In this document: piece by piece, positions 8,245 to 17,011 of the stretch
Layout: every line of letters starts with the position of its first letter
Numbering within the stretch: the stretch's first letter is position 1
Assembly (NCBI RefSeq): GCF_021655095.1
Contig: NZ_PPXW01000001.1
Span: 1,102,480-1,148,031 of the forward strand
Direction: 5' to 3'
DNA: 45,552 nt
Source of the DNA: Clostridium sp. Cult1
Lineage (GTDB): Bacteria; Bacillota; Clostridia; Tissierellales; Tepidimicrobiaceae
Notes under the pieces: model-generated
What the model saw: the letters and a program-made list of their open reading frames with translations, nothing else
Told to the model about the DNA's origin: nothing
Database searches by the model: none
Translations under genes and position numbers: made by a program

Positions 8245-9564
8245 CTACTGGTATTTTTTACTTAATTCTTCAATGCCAGAGACAACAATATGGATTATTT
8301 TTTCCACTTCATTAGAATTGATAATTAAGGGTGGAGCAATATGGATGTATTCCTTAATCACTCTGGTATATAGGCCCTTTTTCAAGAAATATTCCGACAA
8401 GAAATTTTGAACTTCTCTATTCATTTTTGATGAATCTATTTCTATACAGATTAAAAGGCCTATTCCACGAATATCCCCTATGTATGGATTTCCGTCTAAC
8501 CTTTTATTTATTCCATCTATAAGAAGATTACCCATTGCTTTAGCATTTTCAGGTAATTTATGATCAATCATAAATTTTATATTGGCTAATGCAGCAGCAC
8601 AACTTACAGGATGTCCTGAATAAGTAAATCCTTGAGGCAAAAATGCATTGTCTGGTATTCTATTGCTAATGCTTTTCTTCATAGCTACAGCACCTAAAGG
8701 AGCATAACCTGAAGTTAGACCTTTTGACATAGTAATAATATCTGGCTCTACTTGAAAATTTTCAATTCCAAATAACTTACCCGTTCTCCCAAAGCCTGTT
8801 AATACTTCGTCAATTATTAGTAGAACATTATATTTATCGCAAATAGACCTGATTTTTTGCCAATATTCTTTAGGAGGTATAGCTACTCCTGAGTTTGCAG
8901 AAATAGGTTCCGCTATAAATGCAGCAACGGTTTCAGCTCCATTTTCAAGAATTATTTTTTCTAAATCATCTGCACATATATATCCACACCGATCAGGTTC
9001 ATATTCACATCGATAACAATAGGGATGCGTAGTCTTCACAATGCCTTCAGGTGTAGGTCCAAAAGATTTACTAATAATATCATAACCAGAAACGGATAAA
9101 GCAAATAGGGTACTTCCATGATAGGAACCATGTCTTGCTATGATTTTGTCTTTTTTTCTATTTCCTGTCATTTTATGATATATTCTTGCAAACCTTAAGG
9201 CTATCTCTACGGCTTCTGATCCACCGCAAGTAAAATAAACCCTATCCATATGTCCAGGTAATATAACACTTAGTTTTTCAGCTAATTCTATTGCTTTTGT
9301 GTTTGTAAATCCTTCTGATGATAAAGCATATTCTAAATCATCATACTGATTTACAATCCCCTTAATAATATCAGGTTGCCTATGGCCTGAATTGACCACC
9401 CATGCTCCTGATAATCCATCTATATACCTCTTACCATCTACGTCAATTAAGTAACAACCTTCACCTTTCTCAAATACTATAGGTCCCCCTGAATCTAATA
9501 CCTTCTTCCGGCTAGCTCCAAATTGCCATAAGTGTTCTAGAGCCTTTCTTTGTATTTCTCCCAT
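8245..9564 (-). CDS. Class III pyridoxal-phosphate aminotransferase
   Basis: 439 aa, the typical length of the omega-transaminase/acetylornithine/BioA superfamily. The PLP-binding block is intact: IDEVLTGFGRTGKLFG, then MSKGLTSGYAPLGA with the Schiff-base lysine, and TFTYSGHP-like GFTYSGHPVSCAAAL. The N-terminal half has the SGAWVVNSGHRQPDI and GSEAVEIALRFAR features. It transfers an amino group to or from a ketone/aldehyde, usually of an amino acid, a polyamine or a small acid. Within this cluster it most likely builds an amino-bearing building block or modifies a carbonyl on the product (inference). The ATG start follows AGGAG. Confidence 0.93.
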   Translation of the reverse strand: MGEIQRKALEHLWQFGASRKKVLDSGGPIVFEKGEGCYLIDVDGKRYIDGLSGAWVVNSGHRQPDIIKGIVNQYDDLEYALSSEGFTNTKAIELAEKLSVILPGHMDRVYFTCGGSEAVEIALRFARIYHKMTGNRKKDKIIARHGSYHGSTLFALSVSGYDIISKSFGPTPEGIVKTTHPYCYRCEYEPDRCGYICADDLEKIILENGAETVAAFIAEPISANSGVAIPPKEYWQKIRSICDKYNVLLIIDEVLTGFGRTGKLFGIENFQVEPDIITMSKGLTSGYAPLGAVAMKKSISNRIPDNAFLPQGFTYSGHPVSCAAALANIKFMIDHKLPENAKAMGNLLIDGINKRLDGNPYIGDIRGIGLLICIEIDSSKMNREVQNFLSEYFLKKGLYTRVIKEYIHIAPPLIINSNEVEKIIHIVVSGIEELSKKYQ

Positions 9565-9585
9565 GGCTTTATCACTCCTAATGTA

Positions 9586-10269
9586 CTAACTTATTTTTAC
9601 CTTATCAATATTTACGGAAAACATAGTATGGAAATATTGATTTAGCTCTTGTGTTATCTTTTCATCCTTGATTTTTAATCTATTGTATAATTGTAAAAAA
9701 GGTATTTGTAAAAGTGATGAAAGATACAATACTGGACTGGGCTTAATTTTAGCTAAGCCTTTTTTAAGCCATTCTATTGCATTTTCATCCTTGCCATTAT
9801 CTAAATTAATCAAGGCTAGTATGCAATAAGGCATTATGAAAAAAGATTGAGGTTTCTCTGTTTTTTGGATTTCGATCATAGCTTTTGCTTCATCTTCTAA
9901 TTCTTCCGGTGTACGGAAACAAGGAAGTAAATAATGAATCGTTTCATCTTCGCTTTCCATCTCTTTTTGTATTAATACACTAAAGAGAGAACGCAAAAAG
10001 TAGGCAGGCCAATGCTTGGAATTTATGCTTATAGCCTTATCACAACTATTCAAAATTTCTTCGTAGTAATCAAATATTTCCATCTGAGATCCTATCTTAC
10101 TAAGCATTTCGCTAATATGTAATGCCCTATAGAACCAATAATCAGCGTCTTTTTGATGATTTTCAGATGCATCAAGTAGTGATGAAAATACATCTTCTCC
10201 CTTGTCTAATCTAACTAGTAATCGAATTGCATTGTACATTTCTTGATCTTTAATATTTAAACATCTCAA
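9586..10269 (-). CDS. TPR-like helical protein, cluster paralog 1
   Basis: 227 aa, all-helical look, no signal peptide. It starts with TTG behind TAGGTG. It aligns with the proteins at 15955-16590 and 23901-24575: a 22-residue start block (MRCLNIKDQEMYNAIRLLVR), a central ~NSKHWPAYFLRSLFSVL segment like a TPR helix pair, and the shared FIMPY motif. Such repeats usually bind peptides or partner proteins. Three copies in one cluster suggest adaptors or substrate carriers rather than three enzymes (inference). It sits between the aminotransferase and nucleotidyltransferase genes. No catalytic motif was recognised and no family name is certain. Confidence 0.75.
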   Translation of the reverse strand: MRCLNIKDQEMYNAIRLLVRLDKGEDVFSSLLDASENHQKDADYWFYRALHISEMLSKIGSQMEIFDYYEEILNSCDKAISINSKHWPAYFLRSLFSVLIQKEMESEDETIHYLLPCFRTPEELEDEAKAMIEIQKTEKPQSFFIMPYCILALINLDNGKDENAIEWLKKGLAKIKPSPVLYLSSLLQIPFLQLYNRLKIKDEKITQELNQYFHTMFSVNIDKVKIS

Positions 10270-10334
10270 TTTTTCACCTACTTTCAGATTTTATAAATGG
10301 ATTTATCTAATAAATGTATATTATATCTTTCTCA

Positions 10335-11120
10335 TTAAGGCATGTTATTTTCTTTGCCATTCCATAGATATTTAACATCTTCAATACAAGATATATCATA
10401 GCAAAACCCATTTTCAAAAGTATGGCCGTATACCCTTAAGTTTTCTTGGATACTTCTTTGAAAAATATCAGATAAAATTAATTCTTCATCTATATTCCCA
10501 ATTCTACGGGCATTTTCCACTGTGTCTATTACTAAATTGAGAAAGTTATCTTCCCAAATAATAATATTCCATGTATTTTTAATTGAAGGGTTTTTAGGCT
10601 TGTCTTCTATTCTTTTGACTTTCCCTTCAATATCTACTATTACAGGTCCAAGTCTTTCAGGATGATCTGTAGGAAATATTCCAAGTGTTAGGTCTGAGGC
10701 TTTTCTCATATGGAACTTATATAGCTCTTTAAAGCAGTCATAGGGATAGACTATAGTATCGGGAAACTTCATGAAAACTGTACGTCCTTTTAAAAATGGT
10801 GCAGCTCCAGCTATTGCATAGGGAAGACCATACTCTTTCTTTTTGTTATCTTGGTAAACATAAGCACTATTTATTTTCATTTTTCCCACATAATAGTTAT
10901 TGGTACATTTTACTAACGCATCTTTTTCATTGTTTACAGTAAAAATAATATCTTTAATTCCACCATATGCTAATGTTTGAATTGCATTCTCTATTAATAG
11001 AACCACATGGCTACCATCTTCTTTCGGTATATCAACTGGTATTAACTCTTTACTTAATTTAAAAGGTTTCATTCTCTTGCCTTTTCCACCTGCCGGAATA
11101 TATCCTATAATAGATTTCAT
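10335..11120 (-). CDS. Sugar-phosphate nucleotidyltransferase-like protein
   Basis: 261 aa of the NTP_transferase (GT-A-like) fold. The N-terminal nucleotide-binding loop reads IPAGGKGKRMKPFKLSKELIPV, i.e. the GxGxR..P....K.L.PV signature. A magnesium-binding Asp appears in MKFPDTIVYPYD. It is slightly shorter than most glucose-1-phosphate thymidylyl/uridylyltransferases and lacks the left-handed beta-helix of GlmU. The likely reaction activates a sugar phosphate or a similar phosphate ester with an NTP. With two glycosyltransferase-like proteins in the same operon it would supply the activated donor (inference). ATG start with AAAGGAG. Confidence 0.85.
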   Translation of the reverse strand: MKSIIGYIPAGGKGKRMKPFKLSKELIPVDIPKEDGSHVVLLIENAIQTLAYGGIKDIIFTVNNEKDALVKCTNNYYVGKMKINSAYVYQDNKKKEYGLPYAIAGAAPFLKGRTVFMKFPDTIVYPYDCFKELYKFHMRKASDLTLGIFPTDHPERLGPVIVDIEGKVKRIEDKPKNPSIKNTWNIIIWEDNFLNLVIDTVENARRIGNIDEELILSDIFQRSIQENLRVYGHTFENGFCYDISCIEDVKYLWNGKENNMP

Positions 11121-11189
11121 GGCAATACACTCCTTTGTGTTTTTATGCTCATTGAAAAGTTATTATGGGTAATTAATTATGATAAACTT

Positions 11190-11882
11190 CTAATGGGTCC
11201 ATTTTCTTCCGATATTAGTAAGCCATAGAAAAAAGATTATTACCCATACTAGAACAATGGATCCTTGATATATTAAAAACTCATTATATGTCATTAGACT
11301 ATTTAAAACCTCTGTTACCCCAATGCTAGGTATTAATACAAATAGCTTATGGGTCCATTCTGGTAAAAGCTTATATACTGAAACTATTAAAAAAAGACTT
11401 ACCATAACTATTGAAGATATAGCAGAACCACTTTGAGAAGATTCTATCTTTAAACCAATTATAGCTCCTATTTGAACAAATATAATCCCACCAACTAACA
11501 TAGGTATTAATAATGAAAAAACACTACTATTAAAACCTTCATTGATTAAATACACAGCAATTTGGGAGAACATGGAAAGTACTAAAATAGCAAATCCTTT
11601 AGCAAAAATGATTTGAGCAAAGTTTAATGGAGAACATAATAGAGCATCAATGGTTTTTGCTTCCCTTTCTTCAATTAAATTAGGTCCCGTTAACATGATA
11701 CCAACCATTACCTGTGCAAATAGGATCCAAATTGATAGAAGTAAAAATTCTTGATCAGCCATTTTCATTGTTGCTGTAATAATCTTAGACATAAATATTG
11801 GCAATAAAACTACTGCTAATATTGCTGGGTTCCTCAAAAGGTTAATAATTTCGTGTTTTATAAGTATTAGTGTATTCCTCAA
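11190..11882 (-). CDS. ABC-2 type permease of the cluster exporter
   Basis: 230 aa with about six membrane spans, a cytoplasmic N terminus (MRNTLILIKHEIINLLRNPAI) and the usual GPNLIEEREAKTIDALLCSP intracellular loop of ABC-2 export permeases. The TTG start at 11882 overlaps the TGA stop of the ATPase gene by four bases (TTGA), so the two are translationally coupled and form one transporter. It most likely exports the cluster's product or provides self-protection. Confidence 0.9.
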   Translation of the reverse strand: MRNTLILIKHEIINLLRNPAILAVVLLPIFMSKIITATMKMADQEFLLLSIWILFAQVMVGIMLTGPNLIEEREAKTIDALLCSPLNFAQIIFAKGFAILVLSMFSQIAVYLINEGFNSSVFSLLIPMLVGGIIFVQIGAIIGLKIESSQSGSAISSIVMVSLFLIVSVYKLLPEWTHKLFVLIPSIGVTEVLNSLMTYNEFLIYQGSIVLVWVIIFFLWLTNIGRKWTH

Positions 11883-12727
11883 CTTAATTCCCTCCCTGTT
11901 AATACTGCAAAAACGTCCGCTAGTGAATTTCCACTTGTATTCATACTAATCAATTTCCCTTGACTAGTTAATTGAGATATTAATTTTTCAGTTTCTGTGG
12001 CTCCAGATTCCAACCTTTTAATTGCAACACTATCATTGTCTACATATTTTATTTCGATTTCCTCTCTTAAATACTTGGACTTTAGTTCTGTGGGTTTTCC
12101 AATTGCTACAAGCTTTCCATTATGCATAATTCCAACACGATGACTTAATTCATCGGCCTCATGCATATCATGAGTAGTTAAAACTACTGTTGTTCCCTGT
12201 TCATTAAGTTTTTTAATATATTGACGAATCAAACTAGCTGTATTTGGATCTAGACCACTTGTTGGTTCATCTAGTATAAGAACTTTGGGTTTATGTAGCA
12301 AAGCTCTTCCTATTAATACTCTCTGTTTCCATCCTTTAGATAATTTTTCCACCTTCACATCTTGCTTATCACATAGCTGTAGATCTTCCATAACTTCATT
12401 GATGCGATCATCTTTCAAGCCGTACAACTCTGCAAATATCTTTAGATTATTTTTTATTGACGCTCTCATATAGAGGTTTGGTAATTCAAAAACAACGCCA
12501 ATATCTTCATAAATTAGTTTTTTATTCTTTAATACATCAATGCCATTGACCCATATTTCTCCTTGATTTGGCTCTAGCAATCCAATAATCATTTTTATTG
12601 TTGTGGTTTTACCAGCTCCATTAGGACCCAAGAATCCAAATAGCTCCCCTTTTTCAATTGTAAAGGATATATCATCTACAACATTTTTGTGGTTATAAGT
12701 TTTCACTACATTCTTAAGAGTGATCAA
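11879..12727 (-). CDS. ABC transporter ATPase of the cluster exporter
   Basis: 282 aa. Walker A is GPNGAGKTTTIKM (around residues 35-47), the signature is the slightly unusual LSKGWKQRV, and Walker B is VLILDEPTSGLDP followed by the H-loop LTTHDMHE. A C-terminal extension of ~80 residues is typical of CcmA/BcrA-type drug and peptide exporters. The start is TTG (12725-12727) preceded by GGGGGG at 7-base spacing. It forms a pair with the downstream ABC-2 permease. Confidence 0.95.
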   Translation of the reverse strand: MITLKNVVKTYNHKNVVDDISFTIEKGELFGFLGPNGAGKTTTIKMIIGLLEPNQGEIWVNGIDVLKNKKLIYEDIGVVFELPNLYMRASIKNNLKIFAELYGLKDDRINEVMEDLQLCDKQDVKVEKLSKGWKQRVLIGRALLHKPKVLILDEPTSGLDPNTASLIRQYIKKLNEQGTTVVLTTHDMHEADELSHRVGIMHNGKLVAIGKPTELKSKYLREEIEIKYVDNDSVAIKRLESGATETEKLISQLTSQGKLISMNTSGNSLADVFAVLTGRELS

Positions 12728-12821
12728 GTTTTTACCCCCCTATATAATAGATTTTGTTATTTTATCATGTTTCAACATTGACTTTAATAATAGATATTTT
12801 AATCTTTCATAATATTACAAT

Positions 12822-13712
12822 CTATTCTTTAGTGTATAAATCAATTAGTTCTTTAGAATTGTGATATTGTTTACAGGTATTACAAAATTCACCGGTCCTA
12901 AATTTATCATAGGAAGATTTCTTCCATAATGTTTCAAAGTTACTGTAGTAAAGGTTCCCAGCCAATGGCCGACTGCAAAAATAATCACAACAAGGATATA
13001 TATTGCCATTTTTAGATACTACTGCAATAGGTGCATTATTAAAGCTACACTTTACCTCAAAGGGCCCCTCATAATCAACTCCCATTATTTTCATTCTTTT
13101 TTCAAGTTTTTTTAACACCTTTTGGAGCCAATTAAAATTCTTTCTTACCCATTTTTCTTTACCTAAAGGTAAACCAACCTTAAAACGGTTAACTTTATAT
13201 TTTATAACCATTTCCTGTAAATCTTCTATTTGGTCTATATTTTCTTTTGTAATGGTAGTATTAAAGGCAATATTTACTCCATATTTAGAAGCATTTTCTA
13301 AATTTTTCAATAGTATATCAAATCTATAATTACTAGATATTTGTTTCATATTTTCTTCTGTAGCTCCATCTACTGAAAAAGATATTGCATCAACATTGTC
13401 ATAGACTGTTAAACGATGATAATCAATTGGTATTGAGCCATTAGTCACTATTACAACCTTTTTATCCTTAAATATTCCTAAGATTTGATAGAAATTTTCA
13501 TGGATTAGTGACTCTCCTAATCCACAAAAAGCTATATATTCAAAAAAATCTAAAGACTTCTTTAACTCTTGTATTTTTTCCATAGGTAAATCAGATGGAT
13601 GCTTTACCAAACTACGGGCAACACAATAGCTACATGCTAAATTACATCTTGTTGTTATCTCAAATAGAGCCATTTCTGGTGGATTTTTATAAAAATCATT
13701 TTTAGTTTTCAC
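12822..13712 (-). CDS. Radical SAM/SPASM protein (copy 1)
   Basis: 296 aa with the GTG start at 13712 (MKTKNDFYKNPPEM), 7 bases after GAGGAA. A longer reading from 13727 would put its start over the ribosome site. The SAM cluster motif is C-N-L-A-C-S-Y-C; the GGE-equivalent is FCGLGES. The C-terminal SPASM-like region has NGNIYPCCDYFC..LAGN..FETLW and FCNTC, so auxiliary clusters are likely. Paralogs lie at 20943-21857 and 22873-23763; all share IEVTTRC/FEITTRC, CG.GES, VTNG..PID and SVDG/A. SPASM enzymes commonly modify ribosomal peptides, though some oxidise other substrates. It overlaps the stop of the preceding gene by 11 bases. Confidence 0.9.
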   Translation of the reverse strand: MKTKNDFYKNPPEMALFEITTRCNLACSYCVARSLVKHPSDLPMEKIQELKKSLDFFEYIAFCGLGESLIHENFYQILGIFKDKKVVIVTNGSIPIDYHRLTVYDNVDAISFSVDGATEENMKQISSNYRFDILLKNLENASKYGVNIAFNTTITKENIDQIEDLQEMVIKYKVNRFKVGLPLGKEKWVRKNFNWLQKVLKKLEKRMKIMGVDYEGPFEVKCSFNNAPIAVVSKNGNIYPCCDYFCSRPLAGNLYYSNFETLWKKSSYDKFRTGEFCNTCKQYHNSKELIDLYTKE

Positions 13713-14637
13713 TATTAGCTTCCTCACCTTCTATGGTTTCACATAAAACTTTCCTTCTAATGTTGATTGGTTTTTTTGATAATCCCTCCTGTAAAGCTAT
13801 ATAACTTTCTTGCATGGTTCCTCTCTCTAGATCTCCGGTGCTTAAATTGATCCATATTTGACCATGATAATAAGATGTTCCATTCCTTTGAACATTGGGA
13901 TTATCTTTGTCCTGCATCTTAACCTGAGAATAGTCACAGTAATAGTCAAAAATAGCACAATATTTATTGTGGGCTTTCCCATACCCAGTAAATTTTAAAT
14001 TGAATTTTCCATTTTTAAAGAAAGAGTTATTAGAATACATGCCGAGACCTATATTTGTCGATTCCATATGCTCTAACTCTTGTGGCTGAATTTTAATCCA
14101 CTTATCTAGTTCCCATCCATTATTAGTAAAATTATAGGAATGAATATATGACAAATAGGTTTCAAAAGCTAGAATATCAAAGGTCTGCATAACTACTAAA
14201 TAGCTAGATGGTAATTTGGGAAATAAACTATATTCTTTTTCTATGGATTGAAGACAGTTTTTATGATCTTCTCTGCTAATATTTAAATTAGTTCTAGTGT
14301 TAAGTCCTTCCAATTTCTCATTGGATAAGATAATATGTGATTGAAAAGTCTTATCCTTTATAAAAGTCCATTCCGTTTTTTGAGATTCTTTCTTTGGCAT
14401 CCTATTTTCAAATCTAGCATTATGCCATGTATATGAAACATACATGATTGCATCTTCATATATTGCTTCGATTGTTCGCATATATTCAGAATTTAATTTT
14501 TGTAACTTATATACTCTACCTAAAGAGTTAAGATAATAATTCTCCATTTTTATCTTGAACTTTATTTGCTCTTTAGCTCTAAATTGGCTTTGTGCTACAA
14601 AAGGTGCTTCTAATATTTTTGTAAAATCTGTAAACAT
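13702..14637 (-). CDS. Protein of unknown family, 311 aa, in the radical SAM cluster
   Basis: I do not recognise this protein. It has no signal peptide, no membrane span and no cysteine-rich motif. It is rich in aromatic residues (Tyr, Trp, Phe), for example VSYTWHNARFENR, YFHG-like SYYHGQIWINLSTGDLERGTM, and CAIFDYYCDY. The mixture of beta-like segments suggests a folded alpha/beta or beta-sandwich protein. The RBS GGAGG is well placed before ATG (14637). It lies between a glycosyltransferase-like gene and a SPASM enzyme gene, overlapping the latter, so it is probably a co-translated partner or a new modifying enzyme. Confidence 0.75.
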   Translation of the reverse strand: MFTDFTKILEAPFVAQSQFRAKEQIKFKIKMENYYLNSLGRVYKLQKLNSEYMRTIEAIYEDAIMYVSYTWHNARFENRMPKKESQKTEWTFIKDKTFQSHIILSNEKLEGLNTRTNLNISREDHKNCLQSIEKEYSLFPKLPSSYLVVMQTFDILAFETYLSYIHSYNFTNNGWELDKWIKIQPQELEHMESTNIGLGMYSNNSFFKNGKFNLKFTGYGKAHNKYCAIFDYYCDYSQVKMQDKDNPNVQRNGTSYYHGQIWINLSTGDLERGTMQESYIALQEGLSKKPINIRRKVLCETIEGEEANSEN

Positions 14638-14666
14638 TTTGTTCCTCCTTCATTAAAAGTAAAGCA

Positions 14667-15923
14667 TTATAAATCCCCTAATGACTCAACAACTTCTTTA
14701 GGTGAGGGTAATTGAATAATCTTATCTACGTACAAACTTTGCTTATGCTGTAGTTGAGTATAGGCATACTTGTCATATAAATAGGACCTTAATATATTGA
14801 TTGTCTTATTTATTTGAAAAATTGAAGTCTGTAAAAATGTATCCGCATATTCATTGTTATCTAATAATTTTTTTAAAAAGCTATACCAACCAAAAGGAAA
14901 TAACCTAAATGGATAAGCTATCTTTACATCATTCGCCATCTCCTGATACCAAGAAGGCATTTTCTTTAGCTGCTCTGACAATCTAGTAAAATTTACCAAC
15001 TTATCATTTTGAAGTACAACTGCTGGGACTGTTGCATATACTGATTTTGCTAGAGTTGATGAAATAATGTTGGTCGTTAAAAATATATCAGAACCACTTA
15101 AAAATGTATTGAATTCATCTGGTTTTAGAAACTTAAAATGATGATATTTGATATTCTCATTTATTTCTATATTCCCCCAGCTTTTGGGACCAACATGAAT
15201 AATGTTTATTTTCTCATCTAGCTGTAAAATATAATTAATAATTATACGAGGAATCCAATAAAGTAAATTTGTTAATGCTGGCAGCCTATTAACATTTAAG
15301 GTTTCCCAATTAGAATTAGCGATAAAAATGACTTTTTCTCCCTTTGGCTTAAAAATACGATTAAAATTCATTCTTTCTTCTTTGGTAATTGTTAATTTCT
15401 GATTATATAAATATGTGAATTTAACTCTTTTATCTGCCTTTTGAACCTTGTTTATTGGACAGTAACGGATAACAAAATCACATTGATTAATATAATCAGG
15501 AATTGTAGCTTTATACCCTCCATAATAATCTTGGACAAAATTTGTTGAATTAAATTCATAACTATCAAAACTCCCAAAAGGTACTCCATAAGTTTTAAAA
15601 ACCTCCATGTTTAAACCAGTCCAAGTGTAAGAATACCATAATGTATATACATCAGAAGCTATAACATAATCAGGACGAAAATCCTTCATTAGCTTATCAG
15701 TAATCTTTCTGTTTCTAATCTTGTCATCTGTATCTGAGCCATTAATAGATTGTTCTAGTACAACATGCTTAATTTTATTTTCTTCCAGATACTTTGCGCC
15801 TTTAGAGGAAGTTAAAAAGCAAATATCAAATTCCTCTTTTGGTAATCCTTTGCAAAATTCAAAAGCAATAGTGAATTCACCTGATGATAAATGTCCCAGT
15901 GTGACAAATAATATTTTTTTCAT
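14667..15923 (-). CDS. Glycosyltransferase-like protein (GT-B look), paralog 1
   Basis: 418 aa from the second ATG (MKKILFVTLGHLSSGEFTIA); the ATG two codons earlier is too close to the GGGA ribosome site. The N-terminal Rossmann-like half (KKILFVTLGH...) and C-terminal half with VIFIANSNW...IIHVGPKSW and DIFLTTNIISSTLAKSV...PAVVLQND resemble GT-B glycosyltransferases, whose C lobe binds the nucleotide-sugar. It is paralogous to 18765-20006; both share the odd block YP-[FY]-R-[LM]-FP-x-GWY-x-FL followed by NN/NxYAD/VxTF. No membrane span was seen. Sugar transfer onto the peptide or an intermediate is an inference, and the family name is uncertain. Confidence 0.7.
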   Translation of the reverse strand: MKKILFVTLGHLSSGEFTIAFEFCKGLPKEEFDICFLTSSKGAKYLEENKIKHVVLEQSINGSDTDDKIRNRKITDKLMKDFRPDYVIASDVYTLWYSYTWTGLNMEVFKTYGVPFGSFDSYEFNSTNFVQDYYGGYKATIPDYINQCDFVIRYCPINKVQKADKRVKFTYLYNQKLTITKEERMNFNRIFKPKGEKVIFIANSNWETLNVNRLPALTNLLYWIPRIIINYILQLDEKINIIHVGPKSWGNIEINENIKYHHFKFLKPDEFNTFLSGSDIFLTTNIISSTLAKSVYATVPAVVLQNDKLVNFTRLSEQLKKMPSWYQEMANDVKIAYPFRLFPFGWYSFLKKLLDNNEYADTFLQTSIFQINKTINILRSYLYDKYAYTQLQHKQSLYVDKIIQLPSPKEVVESLGDL

Positions 15924-15954
15924 AATCATCCCATTTCTATCAAATAATTAAATT

Positions 15955-16590
15955 TTATTGTATTGGAAAACATATATGGTTCAATGTCTTAACCTTTGTC
16001 GCTGCCAAATCCTCACCAGATCTCATTAAGCGATTTGAAAAATCTTTTAATGGTTTTCTAAAATAATCATTTAAATATCTAAAATTTACCGATTCTTGTA
16101 TTGCATTTTTCTCAGCTTCTTCAATTAAAGCCAGGGCTTTCTTTGGATCATTTCTAGAAAATTTATAGTCAGCATAGATAATATAGGGCACTATAAAATA
16201 TGGTTTTTTTTCCTTTGCTGTATTTTGGGAATTAATCATATCTTCTAGAGTCTTTACTAGTTCATTCTCATCTTGCATAATCTCTGGTAAGGCTAACAAA
16301 AGTATGGATTTGAACATTTTAACCAGCCAGAAACCAGGCTCAACTTTAAGCGCATGGTTATAAGCATCAATAATTAATTCTATTTTCTCTGCACTAATAT
16401 TAGAATCAACAATTTTAGAAGTCACCAAAAAATTATAAAAACCAAAACTGAAGGCAGCATCAGGATCATTAGGATTTTTGTCATAATAATCTTTAAGTTG
16501 CTTGAAATTTTTTTCAACATCTATGGGCATATTAATCATTAAATTGATGGTTTTGATTAATTCCTCGTCTTTTTTAGTAATATACCTCAT
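15955..16590 (-). CDS. TPR-like helical protein, cluster paralog 2
   Basis: 211 aa starting at ATG 16590 (MRYITKKDEELIKTINLMIN), which has GGTGG six bases upstream; a GTG three codons earlier overlaps that site. The gene begins ten bases after the precursor-peptide stop codon, so the two are tightly coupled. It contains helix pairs such as NPNDPDAAFSFGFYNFL and EPGFWLVKMFKSILLL, and PYFIVPYIIYADYKFSRND, which match TPR geometry and the two other copies in the cluster. The immediate pairing with the small acidic peptide makes it a good candidate binding partner or chaperone for that peptide (inference). Confidence 0.78.
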   Translation of the reverse strand: MRYITKKDEELIKTINLMINMPIDVEKNFKQLKDYYDKNPNDPDAAFSFGFYNFLVTSKIVDSNISAEKIELIIDAYNHALKVEPGFWLVKMFKSILLLALPEIMQDENELVKTLEDMINSQNTAKEKKPYFIVPYIIYADYKFSRNDPKKALALIEEAEKNAIQESVNFRYLNDYFRKPLKDFSNRLMRSGEDLAATKVKTLNHICFPIQ

Positions 16591-16599
16591 TGAAACCAC

Positions 16600-16917
16600 C
16601 TATTCTTCATCAAAAAAATCATCATCTTCGAAGGTATCATATTCATCTAAATCAACGGTCTCATCAGGTGTATAAACTGCTGCATCTGCTGAGAAGTATT
16701 CTTCTATGTTTTCAGGAGTTAAATTTTCTATATCCTCAGGGCTTAGAGATTTAATTAGTATTTTTTGAACTTCGCTTAACTCATAGCCTTCTAATGCCTT
16801 ATCTGGGTCTTCTATTAATTCTTCCTTAAAATCTGCATCTGATAAAAGTCTTAATATTACCATTTTTATTTCAGAATTATTTTCATTCATTCCTTTTAAA
16901 TTTTTTTCTTTTGACAT
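16600..16917 (-). CDS. Candidate RiPP-like precursor/scaffold peptide, 105 aa with acidic tail
   Basis: The start is ATG 16917, nine bases after AAGGGG; an ATG three codons earlier touches the ribosome site. Residues ~20-60 (LRLLSDADFKEELIEDPDKA...YELSEVQKILIKSL) have the pattern of leader regions seen in several large-leader RiPP families (x-D-x-F-[KR]-x-x-L-x-x-[DN]-P-x-x-A-L...L-[ST]). After a short hinge, ENLTPENIEEYFSADAA, the last 24 residues (from Tyr82) are 13 Asp/Glu with Tyr, Thr, Phe and no Cys, Gly, Ser or Lys. It lies between the B12-type radical SAM gene and a TPR-like gene in a cluster full of radical SAM enzymes. A TTGATA-N16-TAAATT element (16951-16978) might give it its own weak promoter. 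Alternative: a carrier-like or regulatory protein. Confidence 0.72.
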   Translation of the reverse strand: MSKEKNLKGMNENNSEIKMVILRLLSDADFKEELIEDPDKALEGYELSEVQKILIKSLSPEDIENLTPENIEEYFSADAAVYTPDETVDLDEYDTFEDDDFFDEE

Positions 16918-17011
16918 AATTAACATCCCCTTTTCTTATTTTTATTGGTTAATTTAATTTAGCTTTTAGTTATATCAATAAACTCCCTATGACTTCCCTC
17001 CTTCCACTTAT

